From Sedimenticola_A sp040506425 (lineage in GTDB: Bacteria > Pseudomonadota > Gammaproteobacteria > Chromatiales > Chromatiaceae), in assembly GCA_965224515.1 (NCBI GenBank), contig OZ245051.1, positions 1,364,001 to 1,428,000 on the forward strand: a stretch of DNA of 64,000 nt, in the 5' to 3' direction. Below are positions 44,271-53,465 of this stretch, one piece after another (positions within the stretch are counted from its first letter, which is position 1; the number at the start of each line of letters is the position of its first letter). The notes below the pieces were generated by a model. The model saw only the letters and a program-made list of their open reading frames with translations. It did no database searches and was not told the origin of the DNA. The position numbers and the translations under genes were made by a program.

Positions 44271-45170
44271 CTACTTGTTGGCGAGATCTTCCAGTTCTTT
44301 GGACTTGATGATCTGGCCGTCCAGGGCGGAATCAGAAGCGTTGCGACCGAAGGCCACGTCCATCAGCTGGGCGTAATAGACGACCGGCATATCGAACTTG
44401 GTGCCGTAGGTGGCATTGATCTGGTCCTGGTAGATCTCCACGTTTGCCTGGCAGAGCGGGCAGGGGGTGGTGATCAGGTTGGCGCCGTTGTCGTAGGCCG
44501 CTTCGATAATCCCCTTGATCATCTCCTGAGACTTTTCAGGCTCGGAGAAGGCCAGGGCGCCGCCGCAGCACTGTACCTTTTTCTCGAAGGTGGGGATGGT
44601 CTCTGCGCCGACACTCTCAACAATGTTGTCGAGGTAGACGGGGTTTTCAAAAGACTCACCGGCAATACCGAAGGGGCGGTTGGTCTGACAGCCGACATAG
44701 CTGGCAATCTTCAGCCCTTCCAGGGGTTTCTTCACCTTCGCCTTGATGGCGTCAAAACCCACATCCTCGACCAGCACCTCGACCATGTGACGCACATTGG
44801 CTTCACCCTGGTACTTGAGGCCTGCCTCGGAGAGTGCGGTGTTGGCATCCTTGAACATCTGCTCATCTTCGTGCAGACGCTCTTTCACCTCGCGGGTGGC
44901 GAGCCAGCAGGCCGCACAGGTAGCCACAATCTCCTGGCCGGGGTTGTGCTCTTCTGACAGCGCGATGTTACGGGCAGATAGTGCCAGGCGGGGCAACTCG
45001 CCACCGCCACCGTAACCGATGGAGGCGCCGCAGCAGTTCCAGTCCGGGATCTCGTTGAGTTGAATGTCCAGCTCTTCGCACATGGTATCAACCGAGCGCA
45101 TGAGGTTGGACGAGGAGGCTCCTTTTTGTGAGGAGCATCCTGGATAGAAGGAAACTTCTTTCTTAGCCAT
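44271..45170 (-). CDS. hdrB: HdrB-like subunit (heterodisulfide reductase-type, Qmo complex)
   Basis: 299 residues with two cysteine-rich CCG domains: DWNCCGASIGYGG with a later ATCAACW in the first half, and KVQCCGGALAFSEPEK with TPCPLCQAN in the second. Each binds a non-cubane iron-sulfur cluster in HdrB of methanogens. In sulfur oxidisers with APS reductase, hdrB and hdrC follow qmoA and qmoB and stand in for QmoC. The gene starts 16 bp after hdrC and ends the operon. Soluble, with no membrane segment, so quinone contact must be made by another subunit or a lipid-binding surface. Confidence 0.9.
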   Translation of the reverse strand: MAKKEVSFYPGCSSQKGASSSNLMRSVDTMCEELDIQLNEIPDWNCCGASIGYGGGGELPRLALSARNIALSEEHNPGQEIVATCAACWLATREVKERLHEDEQMFKDANTALSEAGLKYQGEANVRHMVEVLVEDVGFDAIKAKVKKPLEGLKIASYVGCQTNRPFGIAGESFENPVYLDNIVESVGAETIPTFEKKVQCCGGALAFSEPEKSQEMIKGIIEAAYDNGANLITTPCPLCQANVEIYQDQINATYGTKFDMPVVYYAQLMDVAFGRNASDSALDGQIIKSKELEDLANK

Positions 45171-45186
45171 TTTGATCTGTCCTCAC

Positions 45187-45810
45187 TTAGCTGTTGCCCT
45201 GGATCTTTGCATCTTCGATCTCTTGCGCCTTGGCAATGATCTTCTGCAAATCTCCAGGATTCTTGATGCCGTGGCCACCCATGATCTCCATGGGGCTCAT
45301 ACGCTTTGCCTTCATCATGTTCTGGCCCAGCTTCTGGTTGGCCATTGCATTTTTCACGCCCTGTCCGAAGCCGTCGATGAAGTAGAGGGAGAGTCCCATC
45401 TTCAGCTCGTTGACACGGCCCTTCTTAAGCAGGTTTTTCCAGAAAACCTGGCCGAAGCGCTGGGTGGGCTGGTTCTGGGGAACCAGTCCGAGGCGCTGAC
45501 CATAGTTTGCCAGACCATGCATGATGTGGGTGATCGGCAGGCCGCGTGGGCAGCGGGCGATACAGTTGTAGCAGGAGGTACACATCCACATGGAGTCGGA
45601 GCCCAGGACTTCTTCGCGCTTACCGGCACGAATCATCATGAAGATCTCCTGGGGTGGGTGATCCCAGTGCTTACCCAGGGGGCAAGAGCCGGCGCAGACG
45701 CCGCACTGCATGCACATCTTCACCCATTCGCCTTCTTCCACGTTCGCCTCAACTTCCTTCAGGAAGCTGGTGCGGTACTTTTCTACCATTGCTTTATTGA
45801 GGTCACTCAT
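45187..45810 (-). CDS. hdrC: HdrC-like 4Fe-4S subunit (Qmo complex)
   Basis: 207 residues with two 4Fe-4S sites: C33, C36, C39, C43 (CMQCGVCAGSCPLG) and C77, C80, C83, C87 (CTSCYNCIARCPRG). The helical second half lacks membrane segments. It would carry electrons between the QmoAB flavoproteins and HdrB. It lies 12 bp after qmoB and 16 bp before hdrB, as usual for this operon in sulfur-oxidising proteobacteria. It replaces the soluble half of QmoC of sulfate reducers. Confidence 0.9.
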   Translation of the reverse strand: MSDLNKAMVEKYRTSFLKEVEANVEEGEWVKMCMQCGVCAGSCPLGKHWDHPPQEIFMMIRAGKREEVLGSDSMWMCTSCYNCIARCPRGLPITHIMHGLANYGQRLGLVPQNQPTQRFGQVFWKNLLKKGRVNELKMGLSLYFIDGFGQGVKNAMANQKLGQNMMKAKRMSPMEIMGGHGIKNPGDLQKIIAKAQEIEDAKIQGNS

Positions 45811-45822
45811 CTGTAACTCTCC

Positions 45823-48075
45823 TTAGAACTTGAACGGGCTCAGGCCGATCTTCTCTACGGTCTCAGCCATATCGTTGATCAGCTTGGGTGCGCGTTCCAC
45901 GTCTGTGATCGCGACCTCGTAAAGTGCTACACGCTCGGGCTCAAGGTTCAGAGACTCAAGGGTGTCGCCCACCTTGCTCATACGTTCAGCCGCCATGGCG
46001 GAGCCGCGTACGAAGTGGCACTGGTAGTCGTCGTCGCGGCGGCAGCCCATCAGGACAATGCCGTCGTAACCGCTGTTCAGTGCGTCGGTGACCCATGAGA
46101 GGCTGACGGAACCAAGGCAGCGAACCGGAATGACGCGAGCCCAGGGATTGGTCTCTACGCCGTTCATGGCAGCCTGGTCCAGAGCCGGGTAAGCGTCGTT
46201 TTCGCAGGCAAGAACCAGGATGCGGGGCTTTTCGTCCCACTCTTCCGGAATTTCGCAGTTCTTGATCTGCTGGTTGACGGTCTCTACCGAGTAGTTCTCG
46301 AAGGAGATAACGCGAACCGGGCAGGCACCCATGCAGGTACCGCAACGGCGGCAGCGAGCCTCGTTGTAGACCGGAAAGCCTTCCTCGTCCTCGTTGATGG
46401 CACCAAAGGGGCATTCAACGGTACAGCGCTTACACTGGGTACAGCCTTCCTTGCGGAAGCTGGGGAAGGAGAGGTCGCCCACACGGGGGTGTGCAGCGCG
46501 GCCCTGGCCGGCATTTTCAGCCGCCTGGATCGCTTTCATCGCTGCGCCGGTAGCATCGTCAGCGGCCTGGCGCATGTCCATGGGACGGCGCAGGGGGCCT
46601 GCTGCGTAGATGCCGGTACGGCGGGTCTCGTAAGGGAAGCAGATGAAGTGCGAGTCGGTGAACCCGTGCTTCAGATGCGGCAGGTCGGTGCCCTGGCGAT
46701 ACTCAAGGTTGAGAATCGAGGGAGGGGCAACTTCCAGGGCCTGCTTCAAAGTTTCCTTCTCGGCTGAACCCTCTTCAGCTTCGTCATAGGCGAGCTGTGC
46801 GTAGGGATCGGGACCGGAGTTTGGTTCCATACCGACATCCAGAACCACCAGGTCGGCCTGCATGCTGGTCTCTTCGTTCAGGATCATGTCCTTGAACTTG
46901 ACCTCCAGGGTGCCACCTGCAACAACTTCAGTAACCTCACCCTTGGAGAAGGTAACCATTTTCTCCTGGGCTGCTCGGTAGAAGTCCTCACCGCCGGCGC
47001 CGGGTGTACGCAGGTTGTTGAACAGGATGGTGGTATCACAATCGCCGTTCAGCTCCTTGAAGTACATGGCCTGCTTGATGGCGATCATGTCGCCGATGCC
47101 GGAGTGGTATGGCAGTTGGCCTTCATCGGTGGAGTTCTGACCGACATTCTGTACGAATGCGACTGCAGCAACCTCTTTACCGTCGGAAGGACGCTTGATG
47201 GGTCCGCCGTTGGCCTCTTTGGCCAGCTTCTCCAGCTCTTCGTTGGTTACGATGTCGGCGCTGTTGGCGTAGTTGTACTGAGCCAGCCCGCTTGGGTCGT
47301 AAGTGTTGAAGCCGGTCGCCTGGATGATGGCGCCGATGGAGATCTCGCTGCTGCTGCCGGACTCGGTGGCTACTTCAATGCTGAAGCGACCGGGAGCACC
47401 GGAGGTCTTGGTGATGGTGCTGTTGAGATAGACCGTGATCTGGGCGTTGCCCTCGATCTCCGCAATCATCTGCTCGACGCCGGTGTCGGCGGGATCAGCA
47501 TAAGGAGAGCGGGTCGGGATCGACTTGTAGTAGTTGGCCGCGTGGCCACCCAGGGCGCCGCTCTTCTCAACCAGGTGTACGGGGTAGCCGGCTGCCGCTG
47601 CTTCGATAGCTGCAGTCATACCGGTGATACCGCCACCCACGACCAGGAGGTTCTTGTTCAGCTCCTGTTCGCCTGAAGCGCTGGGCTGGCTCATGGATTT
47701 GAGCTCGGCACAGGCCATGCGGATATAGTCGTCCCCCATCTCCTGGGTGGTTTCGGTGTTCTCGTCGGTATCGGGGCGAACCCAGATGACACCTTCACGC
47801 AGGTTGGCGCGGGTCATGGCCACGTCGTTGAAGGCAAAAGCCTCAACCTTGGCGCGGCGGGAGCAGGCGGCGATCATGACGTGAGTGACATCGTCGTTGG
47901 CGATGTCGTCTCTGATCATTTGAACGCCTTCTGCGTTACACAGCATCTCGTGCTGCTTGCAGCTCTGCATCTTGCCGTCGCGGGTAGCGACCTGCTCAAG
48001 GGTGCCGGCGTCCAGACGGTCGCCAATACCACAACCGGTGCAGATATAACCGGCAAATTTCTTATCGTCTGCCAC
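45823..48075 (-). CDS. qmoB: Quinone-interacting membrane-bound oxidoreductase subunit QmoB
   Basis: 750 residues. N-terminal segment with CTGCGIG, a Rossmann FAD motif (LLVVGGGITGMTAAIEAA, ~145-160), HdrA-like body, two 4Fe-4S motifs (CTQCKRCTVECPFG and CRRCGTCMGACPVRV, about residues 545-600), and a C-terminal MvhD-like domain (ILVLACENDAYPALD and VRCLGSVSL, with cysteines for a 2Fe-2S centre). This is the QmoB arrangement: HdrA fused to MvhD. In the complex it receives electrons from AprBA and shares them with QmoA and HdrCB. Four bases separate it from qmoA. Confidence 0.93.
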   Translation of the reverse strand: MADDKKFAGYICTGCGIGDRLDAGTLEQVATRDGKMQSCKQHEMLCNAEGVQMIRDDIANDDVTHVMIAACSRRAKVEAFAFNDVAMTRANLREGVIWVRPDTDENTETTQEMGDDYIRMACAELKSMSQPSASGEQELNKNLLVVGGGITGMTAAIEAAAAGYPVHLVEKSGALGGHAANYYKSIPTRSPYADPADTGVEQMIAEIEGNAQITVYLNSTITKTSGAPGRFSIEVATESGSSSEISIGAIIQATGFNTYDPSGLAQYNYANSADIVTNEELEKLAKEANGGPIKRPSDGKEVAAVAFVQNVGQNSTDEGQLPYHSGIGDMIAIKQAMYFKELNGDCDTTILFNNLRTPGAGGEDFYRAAQEKMVTFSKGEVTEVVAGGTLEVKFKDMILNEETSMQADLVVLDVGMEPNSGPDPYAQLAYDEAEEGSAEKETLKQALEVAPPSILNLEYRQGTDLPHLKHGFTDSHFICFPYETRRTGIYAAGPLRRPMDMRQAADDATGAAMKAIQAAENAGQGRAAHPRVGDLSFPSFRKEGCTQCKRCTVECPFGAINEDEEGFPVYNEARCRRCGTCMGACPVRVISFENYSVETVNQQIKNCEIPEEWDEKPRILVLACENDAYPALDQAAMNGVETNPWARVIPVRCLGSVSLSWVTDALNSGYDGIVLMGCRRDDDYQCHFVRGSAMAAERMSKVGDTLESLNLEPERVALYEVAITDVERAPKLINDMAETVEKIGLSPFKF

Positions 48076-48079
48076 TGTC

Positions 48080-49375
48080 TTAACCCTCCGTTCCGGCTAC
48101 GCGATTGACTACCTGGATCGCACGTAGTGCGGCACCGGTTGCCTGCTGTACTGCGCGGTTCACGTCCAGGGCGTCAGAGGAACAGCCTGCGGCGAATATG
48201 CCGCCGTTCTCTGGTGCTGGCTCGATGAAGCCCTCCTCGTTGACAGCGATCTCAACGGGGAAGCTCTCTTTGTCGACGCTGGGCTCCATGCCGACAGCCA
48301 GTACGACCAGGTCGTACTCGGTGGCGTAGCGGTTGTAGCCTTCGGTGTCGACGCCGTGCAGGACGGGATTGCCGTTCTCTCTGTTCTCGACGATCGAAGC
48401 GACTTTGGACTTGATGAAGGAGACGTTGGGGTTGTCCTTCACGTTTTGATAGAACTCTTCAAAACGGTCAATGGCGCGGATGTCGATATAGTAAATAGTG
48501 GACTTGCCGTCATCACCCCAGGCTTCCTGAACGAAATTGGTCTGTTTCAGGGTCGCCATGCAGCAGATGCGTGAGCAGTGCAGCAGGTGGTTGTGATCAC
48601 GGGAGCCGGCGCACTGGATGAAGGCGACATTCTTCGCCTCTTTGCCGTCAGAGGGACGAACCAGCTTGCCGCCGGTGGGACCCTGGGAGTCGGCCATGCG
48701 CTCGAATTCCACGTTGGTGATGACGTTGGCAAAACGATCGTAGCCGTAGGGCTGGATCTTGTTGGCATCGTAGGGGCGCCATCCGGTAGCCCAGACAACT
48801 GCGCCGGCCTTGAACTCAACCGTCTCTTCCTGCATCTCCAGGTCAACAGCGCTTACCTTGCAGGCATCCTTGGCTTTCTGGGCGTCATCTGTGCCGATAA
48901 TGGCGGGATCGATGACGTAGCGCTGAGGGTGGGCCATGCCGTGGGGCAGGTAGGCGCCCTTGCGCTTGCTCATGCCACCGAGGCCGTAGTTGAATTCGTT
49001 GTCGAACTCAGCTTCAACGGCCTTGCCGCAGTCGCCGCAGCCAGTGCAGTTTTCGTTGACGTAGCGGGGGCTGATCTTGACCGTGGCGGTGTAATCGCCT
49101 GCATCGCCCTGAATGTCCGTCACCTCGGCCATTGTCAAAATGGTCAGGTTCGGGTTCATCTTGGCTCTGCGCTGGTTGATTTCCAGACCGCAGGTCGGGA
49201 AGCACAGTTTTGGGAAATATTTATAAAGCTGGGTGACACGGCCACCAACAAAGGGGCGTTTTTCAACCAGCACGACCTGCTTTCCGGTCTCGGCAGCTTC
49301 AAGGGCAGCGGTCATACCGCTGATTCCGCCGCCGACCACAAGAATGGTCTGGTTGGTTGCGATTACTTCCGTCAT
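48080..49375 (-). CDS. qmoA: Quinone-interacting membrane-bound oxidoreductase subunit QmoA
   Basis: 431 residues from the ATG at 49375, chosen for the GGAGGAAAATCC site just before it. An N-terminal FAD motif (ILVVGGGISGMTAALEAA), the HdrA-type GGRVTQLYKYFPKLCFPTCGLE, and an iron-sulfur motif CTGCGDC. Cysteines around CSRICC belong to the HdrA-like core. QmoA is first gene of qmoA-qmoB-hdrC-hdrB, the electron path between APS reductase and quinone. Convergent with, and not cotranscribed with, aprBA 9 kb away. Confidence 0.93.
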   Translation of the reverse strand: MTEVIATNQTILVVGGGISGMTAALEAAETGKQVVLVEKRPFVGGRVTQLYKYFPKLCFPTCGLEINQRRAKMNPNLTILTMAEVTDIQGDAGDYTATVKISPRYVNENCTGCGDCGKAVEAEFDNEFNYGLGGMSKRKGAYLPHGMAHPQRYVIDPAIIGTDDAQKAKDACKVSAVDLEMQEETVEFKAGAVVWATGWRPYDANKIQPYGYDRFANVITNVEFERMADSQGPTGGKLVRPSDGKEAKNVAFIQCAGSRDHNHLLHCSRICCMATLKQTNFVQEAWGDDGKSTIYYIDIRAIDRFEEFYQNVKDNPNVSFIKSKVASIVENRENGNPVLHGVDTEGYNRYATEYDLVVLAVGMEPSVDKESFPVEIAVNEEGFIEPAPENGGIFAAGCSSDALDVNRAVQQATGAALRAIQVVNRVAGTEG

Positions 49376-49874
49376 GGATTTTCCTCCGTCGCGGAAAGGG
49401 CTCTCGGCTAAAATGGCGCCTGACAATAAATTGACTTTGGCACTTGGTTATTACTTGATTTGGCAGATAAATCCGCCACTATTTTAGAACTCGTTAAGAT
49501 ACTCTTCTTCTTCTGTTCCCGCTATATAAAAGGGGCCTGATTTTGATCGAAATTTCCGATGAAGTCATAGAGTTGATATATGTGTGTGGTAGATAAGCGT
49601 AATTTTTTGCTTCAAAACGCCGATTGTTTCCCGGTGAGGGTCATAATCCGGAGATCAACGTCTATACTGAATTTGGGGTAATTGTGTTTATTGCGCCCGG
49701 CCATATCGGATTGAACCGGTTATGGTGAGCGATCAAGTTGCATTAGCGAATGCTAATGCGGGTAGAGGGCGCAGGCGTACAAGATAATAATTGAGCTGCT
49801 TTTTGGATGGCGCGGTTGTTTTCTGTCGGGCTGTTAGGAAGAAAAAGCGGTGTCAGCAAAGAAGGAGTCTTGGT
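49376..49874. promoter_or_regulatory. Intergenic region between qmoA and the PilZ-like gene
   Basis: 499 bp between divergent genes with no supported coding frame. It must contain the qmo operon promoter. A perfect 8-bp inverted repeat GCATTAGC-GAAT-GCTAATGC (49740-49759) has no T tract and could be an operator for either gene. An AT-rich stretch lies at 49540-49620. Confidence 0.4.
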
Positions 49875-51737
49875 GTGACGAAATCCAGCAATCCTTTTCT
49901 CTTGCCTAAGTGCCAGCCACCTGCTTCGGGCGATGACAGTTTTACTGTCAAGTCATTTGAGTCCTGGGTGGAGGGGTTGCCAACCGGTAATGTTGGCCAG
50001 ACGGCAAAAGAGCTCTACGTCAAACTCAAGGAGATGAATCGTACAGAGATTCCTCCAACAGACCGTATGCGACTTCTGGGCTTACTCGATCAGCCCCTGC
50101 AGTTTGTTCTGCAGACCCTGGCCGAGAATTACCTGCACGAACCGCCTCCACTGAGCAAACGTAACAAGTCAGCCGCCGAACTGGTCTTTGCACTTTGCAT
50201 CCTGGTGATTCAGGCCTACAAAATGGCCCTCAACCAGTTTCATCACGAGTCCCTGGCCGGCAGGGTATTTCACAAGAGTGGGCGTGCCGAGGCTATCCAC
50301 AAGGTGATCTATTTTCTCGGTCAGATGCTATTGAGGTCCTTTCAGCTCTATCAGCCGGCCCCGAAGTGGCTCTGGCATGAAATTCACGGCCTCTATATTT
50401 ATGCGGTGGATCACCATCTGCATGAGAAGCTGCTGGAGAATGAAGACCCCAGGTCGGGTGGCCTTCAGACTGCCGCCTCTCTCTATAAACAGATATTGCT
50501 GCTCTCCCTCTCAGGCCCCTACAGGATGCTGCAGGGTGAAGTGGGGCGGGTGTACATGGCGCTTCAGCGCTGGGCTCCGAAAAGCAACCTGGTTGAACTG
50601 GGTCGGGCGGACACTGATGCCGCACTGTTCGTGGTCGATGGCAAGGCTGATGAGGCTCCCCGCTACAGGGGGCTTGGCGATGATCAGCAGATCGAGAAAG
50701 GATGGGTGCTCGATACCCGGGGTCTCTCAGAATATCTAGCTGAAGAGTTGGAGGGTATTAAAGCAACATCCCGTGCTGTGGGTTCCAATCGTCCCATGGG
50801 TGCCAAGGATGCCGTGTCGGCCGAACTGCTGGATCGTCTGATGCTGACCTGGGGGATTGGTGTGAAAAGGGCGACCGACCGCACCGAGTCCTCTGGTGAT
50901 GTGCTCCTCTACAGTGGTCTGGACAGTCTCTACTCAATGCTCGGTGGAGGTATGGTTTCGGATGCGATGGACGGGTTTTACGGAATGGAATCCCTGGCCC
51001 AGGATGAGAAAGGCGAGCAGGATGAACCAGAGACCTACCACCCTGAATTTGATGAGCATGTGGTTGAGGGTGCAGGGCACCTCTCTTCTCTTGATGATGG
51101 ATCTGCAGCGGTCGAGTTGAGCAAGCCCGTTGAAATAATCGACAGCAGTGACCAGCCTGAAGCAGAGGAGGCCCGGGACTGCTGGATTATCGATGAAAGC
51201 GAAAGTGGTTTTCATCTGGGCTGGTACGGCTCAGGCAGCACATCTGTTCATGTCGGTGAACTGGTCGGTGTGCAGAAGCGTATAAGCGGCCTGCTTGGTG
51301 ACCTGCATATCGGCGTCATCCGCTGGTTGATGTCCGAGGGCGGCGAGACCGTTGATTTCGGTGTTGAGCTGTTTCAGGGGGACACGGCACCGGTAGTGGT
51401 CAACCGTGAGCGTGGAAACGGCGACCTGGAGGTATTTCCAGGCCTGCTGCACAACTCGCCTGCTGGCACCCAGTCGTTGCTCACAGCCCCGTTCTTTGCT
51501 GATGAGGATGACAAGATAACCCTTATTCAGGGTAGTCAGCAGAATAGAGTAAGATTAAGCAAGGTGCTGGACGGGTCGGCTGCGTTTGTGCAGGTCAGTT
51601 TCAAGGCGAGAGGGAAGAAGAAGCCGGTTGTTGCAGAAGAGCAGCCCGTTGCTGATGAGCCTGCAGCACAGCAGCCTGTAAAGGAGCTTGTATCAGAGGA
51701 TGAGTTCGATTTCGACGAGCTTTGGGATCAACTCTAA
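49875..51737 (+). CDS. Probable PilZ-like regulator with large N-terminal region
   Basis: 620 residues from GTG 49875 (GGAG at 49864-49867); the upstream extension is unsupported. The N-terminal ~300 residues are helical (FTVKSFESWVEGLPTGN, then LLRSFQLYQPAPKWLWHEIHGLY) with no name that I can give. In the C-terminal half, WIIDESESGFHLGWYG followed by VHVGELVGVQKR and LHIGVIRWLM resembles PilZ-type c-di-GMP-binding proteins, including a DxSxxG motif, but the RxxxR motif is not obvious. The tail is acidic. Role in c-di-GMP signalling is possible, not shown. Terminator at 51748. Confidence 0.55.
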   Translation: MTKSSNPFLLPKCQPPASGDDSFTVKSFESWVEGLPTGNVGQTAKELYVKLKEMNRTEIPPTDRMRLLGLLDQPLQFVLQTLAENYLHEPPPLSKRNKSAAELVFALCILVIQAYKMALNQFHHESLAGRVFHKSGRAEAIHKVIYFLGQMLLRSFQLYQPAPKWLWHEIHGLYIYAVDHHLHEKLLENEDPRSGGLQTAASLYKQILLLSLSGPYRMLQGEVGRVYMALQRWAPKSNLVELGRADTDAALFVVDGKADEAPRYRGLGDDQQIEKGWVLDTRGLSEYLAEELEGIKATSRAVGSNRPMGAKDAVSAELLDRLMLTWGIGVKRATDRTESSGDVLLYSGLDSLYSMLGGGMVSDAMDGFYGMESLAQDEKGEQDEPETYHPEFDEHVVEGAGHLSSLDDGSAAVELSKPVEIIDSSDQPEAEEARDCWIIDESESGFHLGWYGSGSTSVHVGELVGVQKRISGLLGDLHIGVIRWLMSEGGETVDFGVELFQGDTAPVVVNRERGNGDLEVFPGLLHNSPAGTQSLLTAPFFADEDDKITLIQGSQQNRVRLSKVLDGSAAFVQVSFKARGKKKPVVAEEQPVADEPAAQQPVKELVSEDEFDFDELWDQL

Positions 51738-51747
51738 ATTATTGCAT

Positions 51748-51793
51748 TGCACACTCGCCGGTTTATTGACCAAGCCGGCGAGTGTGCATTTTT
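51748..51793 (+). terminator. Terminator of PilZ-like gene
   Basis: A 14-bp stem (TGCACACTCGCCGG with its complement at 51775-51788) is followed by TTTTT. Confidence 0.9.
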
Positions 51794-51878
51794 ATTGAAA
51801 TGCTGAAAGCGCGGGCTTGGATGGTGTAATCTCGGGGCCAGGTGTTTCAAATATAAAAATAGAGATGGAGGAGAGGAT

Positions 51879-52553
51879 ATGCGTTTTTGGCTGGTAGCTA
51901 TGTTGAGTGGGCTGGTCTCTGTTGCGGGTGCTGTGCAGGCACAGCCCGGACAATATGGGCCCGGGCCGGGATATGGGGCTGGGTACGGGCCTGGGCCCGG
52001 ATATGGTCGTGGACCCGGGTATGGTCGTGGGCCAGGCGCTGGTCGACAGGCGAAGGTTGCCGGTCCATCGGCTGTGTTGCAACAGGGCCTGAAAAAACTG
52101 ATGAAGTTTGTCGGCACGAAACAGCGGCCCAACCCCAAGCAGCTTGCCGCCTTTCTTGATACGGAGATAGCGCCTTACTTTGATTTCCATTACATGGCGC
52201 AATGGACCAGTGGCCCGCGTTGGCGTCAGATGTCAGAAAAGCAGCGTGCCCAGATGGCGTCGAAACTGAAACAGAACTTTTTGGGTTCACTGGTTCAGAA
52301 GCTTTCCGGCTATGCGGGACAGAACTTCCGTATGCTTCCTGCCAGGAGGGGAAGTGGCGGCGCCGTATCGGTGAATATCGCTATCCAGAATCCGGGGCGT
52401 TACCCGGCGCGCATGAAATTCCGTTTCTACAAGAACGGCAGCGACTGGCGGGTCTTTGATGTCGAGGCTAATGGCAGCAGTGCGCTGGCATACTACCGGC
52501 AGTACTTCAGGGGCAAGATGCGCGTTAACAGGGGCGCGCCCAGGTACAGGTAG
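51879..52553 (+). CDS. MlaC/Ttg2D-like phospholipid-binding protein
   Basis: 224 residues. A signal peptide (1-22, ending VQAQ) is followed by a Gly/Pro/Tyr-rich stretch (~24-55, repeats of PGYG). The rest (~60-210) matches MlaC: LQQGLKKLMKF, PYFDFHYMAQW, then the strand RFYKNGSDWRVFDVEANGSSAL, and YRQYFRGKM. MlaC carries phospholipids between outer and inner membrane in the Mla system. Here it stands alone, with no mlaD or ABC genes nearby. The Gly-rich stretch is unusual for the family. Strong bidirectional terminator downstream. Confidence 0.85.
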   Translation: MRFWLVAMLSGLVSVAGAVQAQPGQYGPGPGYGAGYGPGPGYGRGPGYGRGPGAGRQAKVAGPSAVLQQGLKKLMKFVGTKQRPNPKQLAAFLDTEIAPYFDFHYMAQWTSGPRWRQMSEKQRAQMASKLKQNFLGSLVQKLSGYAGQNFRMLPARRGSGGAVSVNIAIQNPGRYPARMKFRFYKNGSDWRVFDVEANGSSALAYYRQYFRGKMRVNRGAPRYR

Positions 52554-52572
52554 TACCGTATAATAAGCACAA

Positions 52573-52608
52573 CAGCAAAAAGGGCCGATCATTCGGCCCT
52601 TTTTGCTG
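52573..52608. terminator. Bidirectional terminator
   Basis: A 16-bp perfect stem CAGCAAAAAGGGCCGA with its complement and a 4-base loop. Confidence 0.92.
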
Positions 52609-52718
52609 TCAATCTACTGATGGACAGAAAAAGTCTCTCACTAAGGGTGATGAAGACAACGTTGAGAGTATGAGGCGACTGCTGTTGATCCTTTGTTTGG
52701 TGTCTTGTCTATAAGGTT

Positions 52719-53258
52719 GTGTTCAGTGATATGAGTGACTTGGATGGTAAAAATGGAACTCGTCGCCTGGGTTGGGGTATGACCATCGGTGGCTGGATTC
52801 TGTTGGTAGGTTTATTGACCCTGCTGTTTCAGGATCAGCTGGAGAGGGTGAACAATCCCAACAGGTCGTTGCAGACAACGGAAGATTCCCAGGGTGTTCG
52901 ACAGGTTGTTCTCAATGGGAACAGGGCGGGACATTACCTGGCAACCGGGTCCATAAATGGGTATGAAGTCGCCTTTTTGCTGGATACAGGGGCTACCGAT
53001 GTAGCGGTGCCCAAGAAACTTGCAGACAAGATCGGCCTGAAGCAGGGTGTCGCGTTTACAAGTCGTACCGCCAATGGCAGTGTGATGGCCTGGAGAACGA
53101 CCCTGGATAGCGTCAGCATTGGTGGAATTGAGGTTGAGAGCGTGCGGGCCAGCATTCTGCCTACCCTGGCTGATGGCGAAGTGCTGCTGGGAATGAGCTT
53201 TTTAAAGCAGCTTGAGATGATTCAGCGAGGAGGTACTCTCACGCTGCGGCAATACTGA
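52719..53258 (+). CDS. Membrane-anchored retropepsin-like aspartic protease
   Basis: 179 residues if the GTG at 52719 is used (AAGG before it), or 175 from ATG 52731. A membrane segment (GMTIGGWILLVGLLTLLF, ~19-36) is followed by a periplasmic clan AA aspartic protease domain: VAFLLDTGATDVAVPKKLAD carries the catalytic DTGA, and the second half ends GEVLLGMSFLKQLEM, the usual flap-like end. It matches the TIGR02281-type family, found in many proteobacteria, with unknown substrates. A MITE copy has landed 8 bp after the stop codon. Confidence 0.88.
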   Translation: MFSDMSDLDGKNGTRRLGWGMTIGGWILLVGLLTLLFQDQLERVNNPNRSLQTTEDSQGVRQVVLNGNRAGHYLATGSINGYEVAFLLDTGATDVAVPKKLADKIGLKQGVAFTSRTANGSVMAWRTTLDSVSIGGIEVESVRASILPTLADGEVLLGMSFLKQLEMIQRGGTLTLRQY

Positions 53259-53266
53259 AATAAAAA

Positions 53267-53414
53267 GGCTCTGTCCCAGTTAAGTGTGGTTTTTTTAGTA
53301 AGCAATTGATTTACCGTAGGTCGGCCTTCAGGCCGACATGTCGGGCTGAAGCCCGACCTACAAAGGGTAGATGGGCTCTAGGAATCAGTTTCAACACTTA
53401 ACTGGGACAGAGCC
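53267..53414. mobile_element. MITE with perfect 21-bp terminal repeats, copy 2
   Basis: Terminal inverted repeats (53267-53287 and 53394-53414) are exact complements. Direct repeats AATAAAAA at 53259-53266 and 53415-53422 are a perfect 8-bp target duplication. It holds no gene and contains a REP-like hairpin at 53316-53361. An 8-bp duplication is typical of ISL3-type transposases, among others. Confidence 0.9.
53316..53361. repeat. REP-like hairpin inside the MITE
   Basis: GTAGGTCGGCC-TTCA-GGCCGAC followed by GTCGGGC-TGAA-GCCCGAC and CTAC. It has the same structure as the copies at 35579 and 62433, so the MITE has captured, or gave rise to, this repeat. Confidence 0.8.
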
Positions 53415-53417
53415 AAT

Positions 53418-53446
53418 AAAAAACGGCGCTTGAAGCGCCGTTTTTT
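53418..53446. terminator. Terminator of the HU gene
   Basis: A 13-bp stem AAAAAACGGCGCT with its complement and TGA loop. It works in both directions and terminates the minus-strand HU gene 19 bp after its stop. Confidence 0.9.
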
Positions 53447-53465
53447 ACTGCCCATGGTGATGAGC

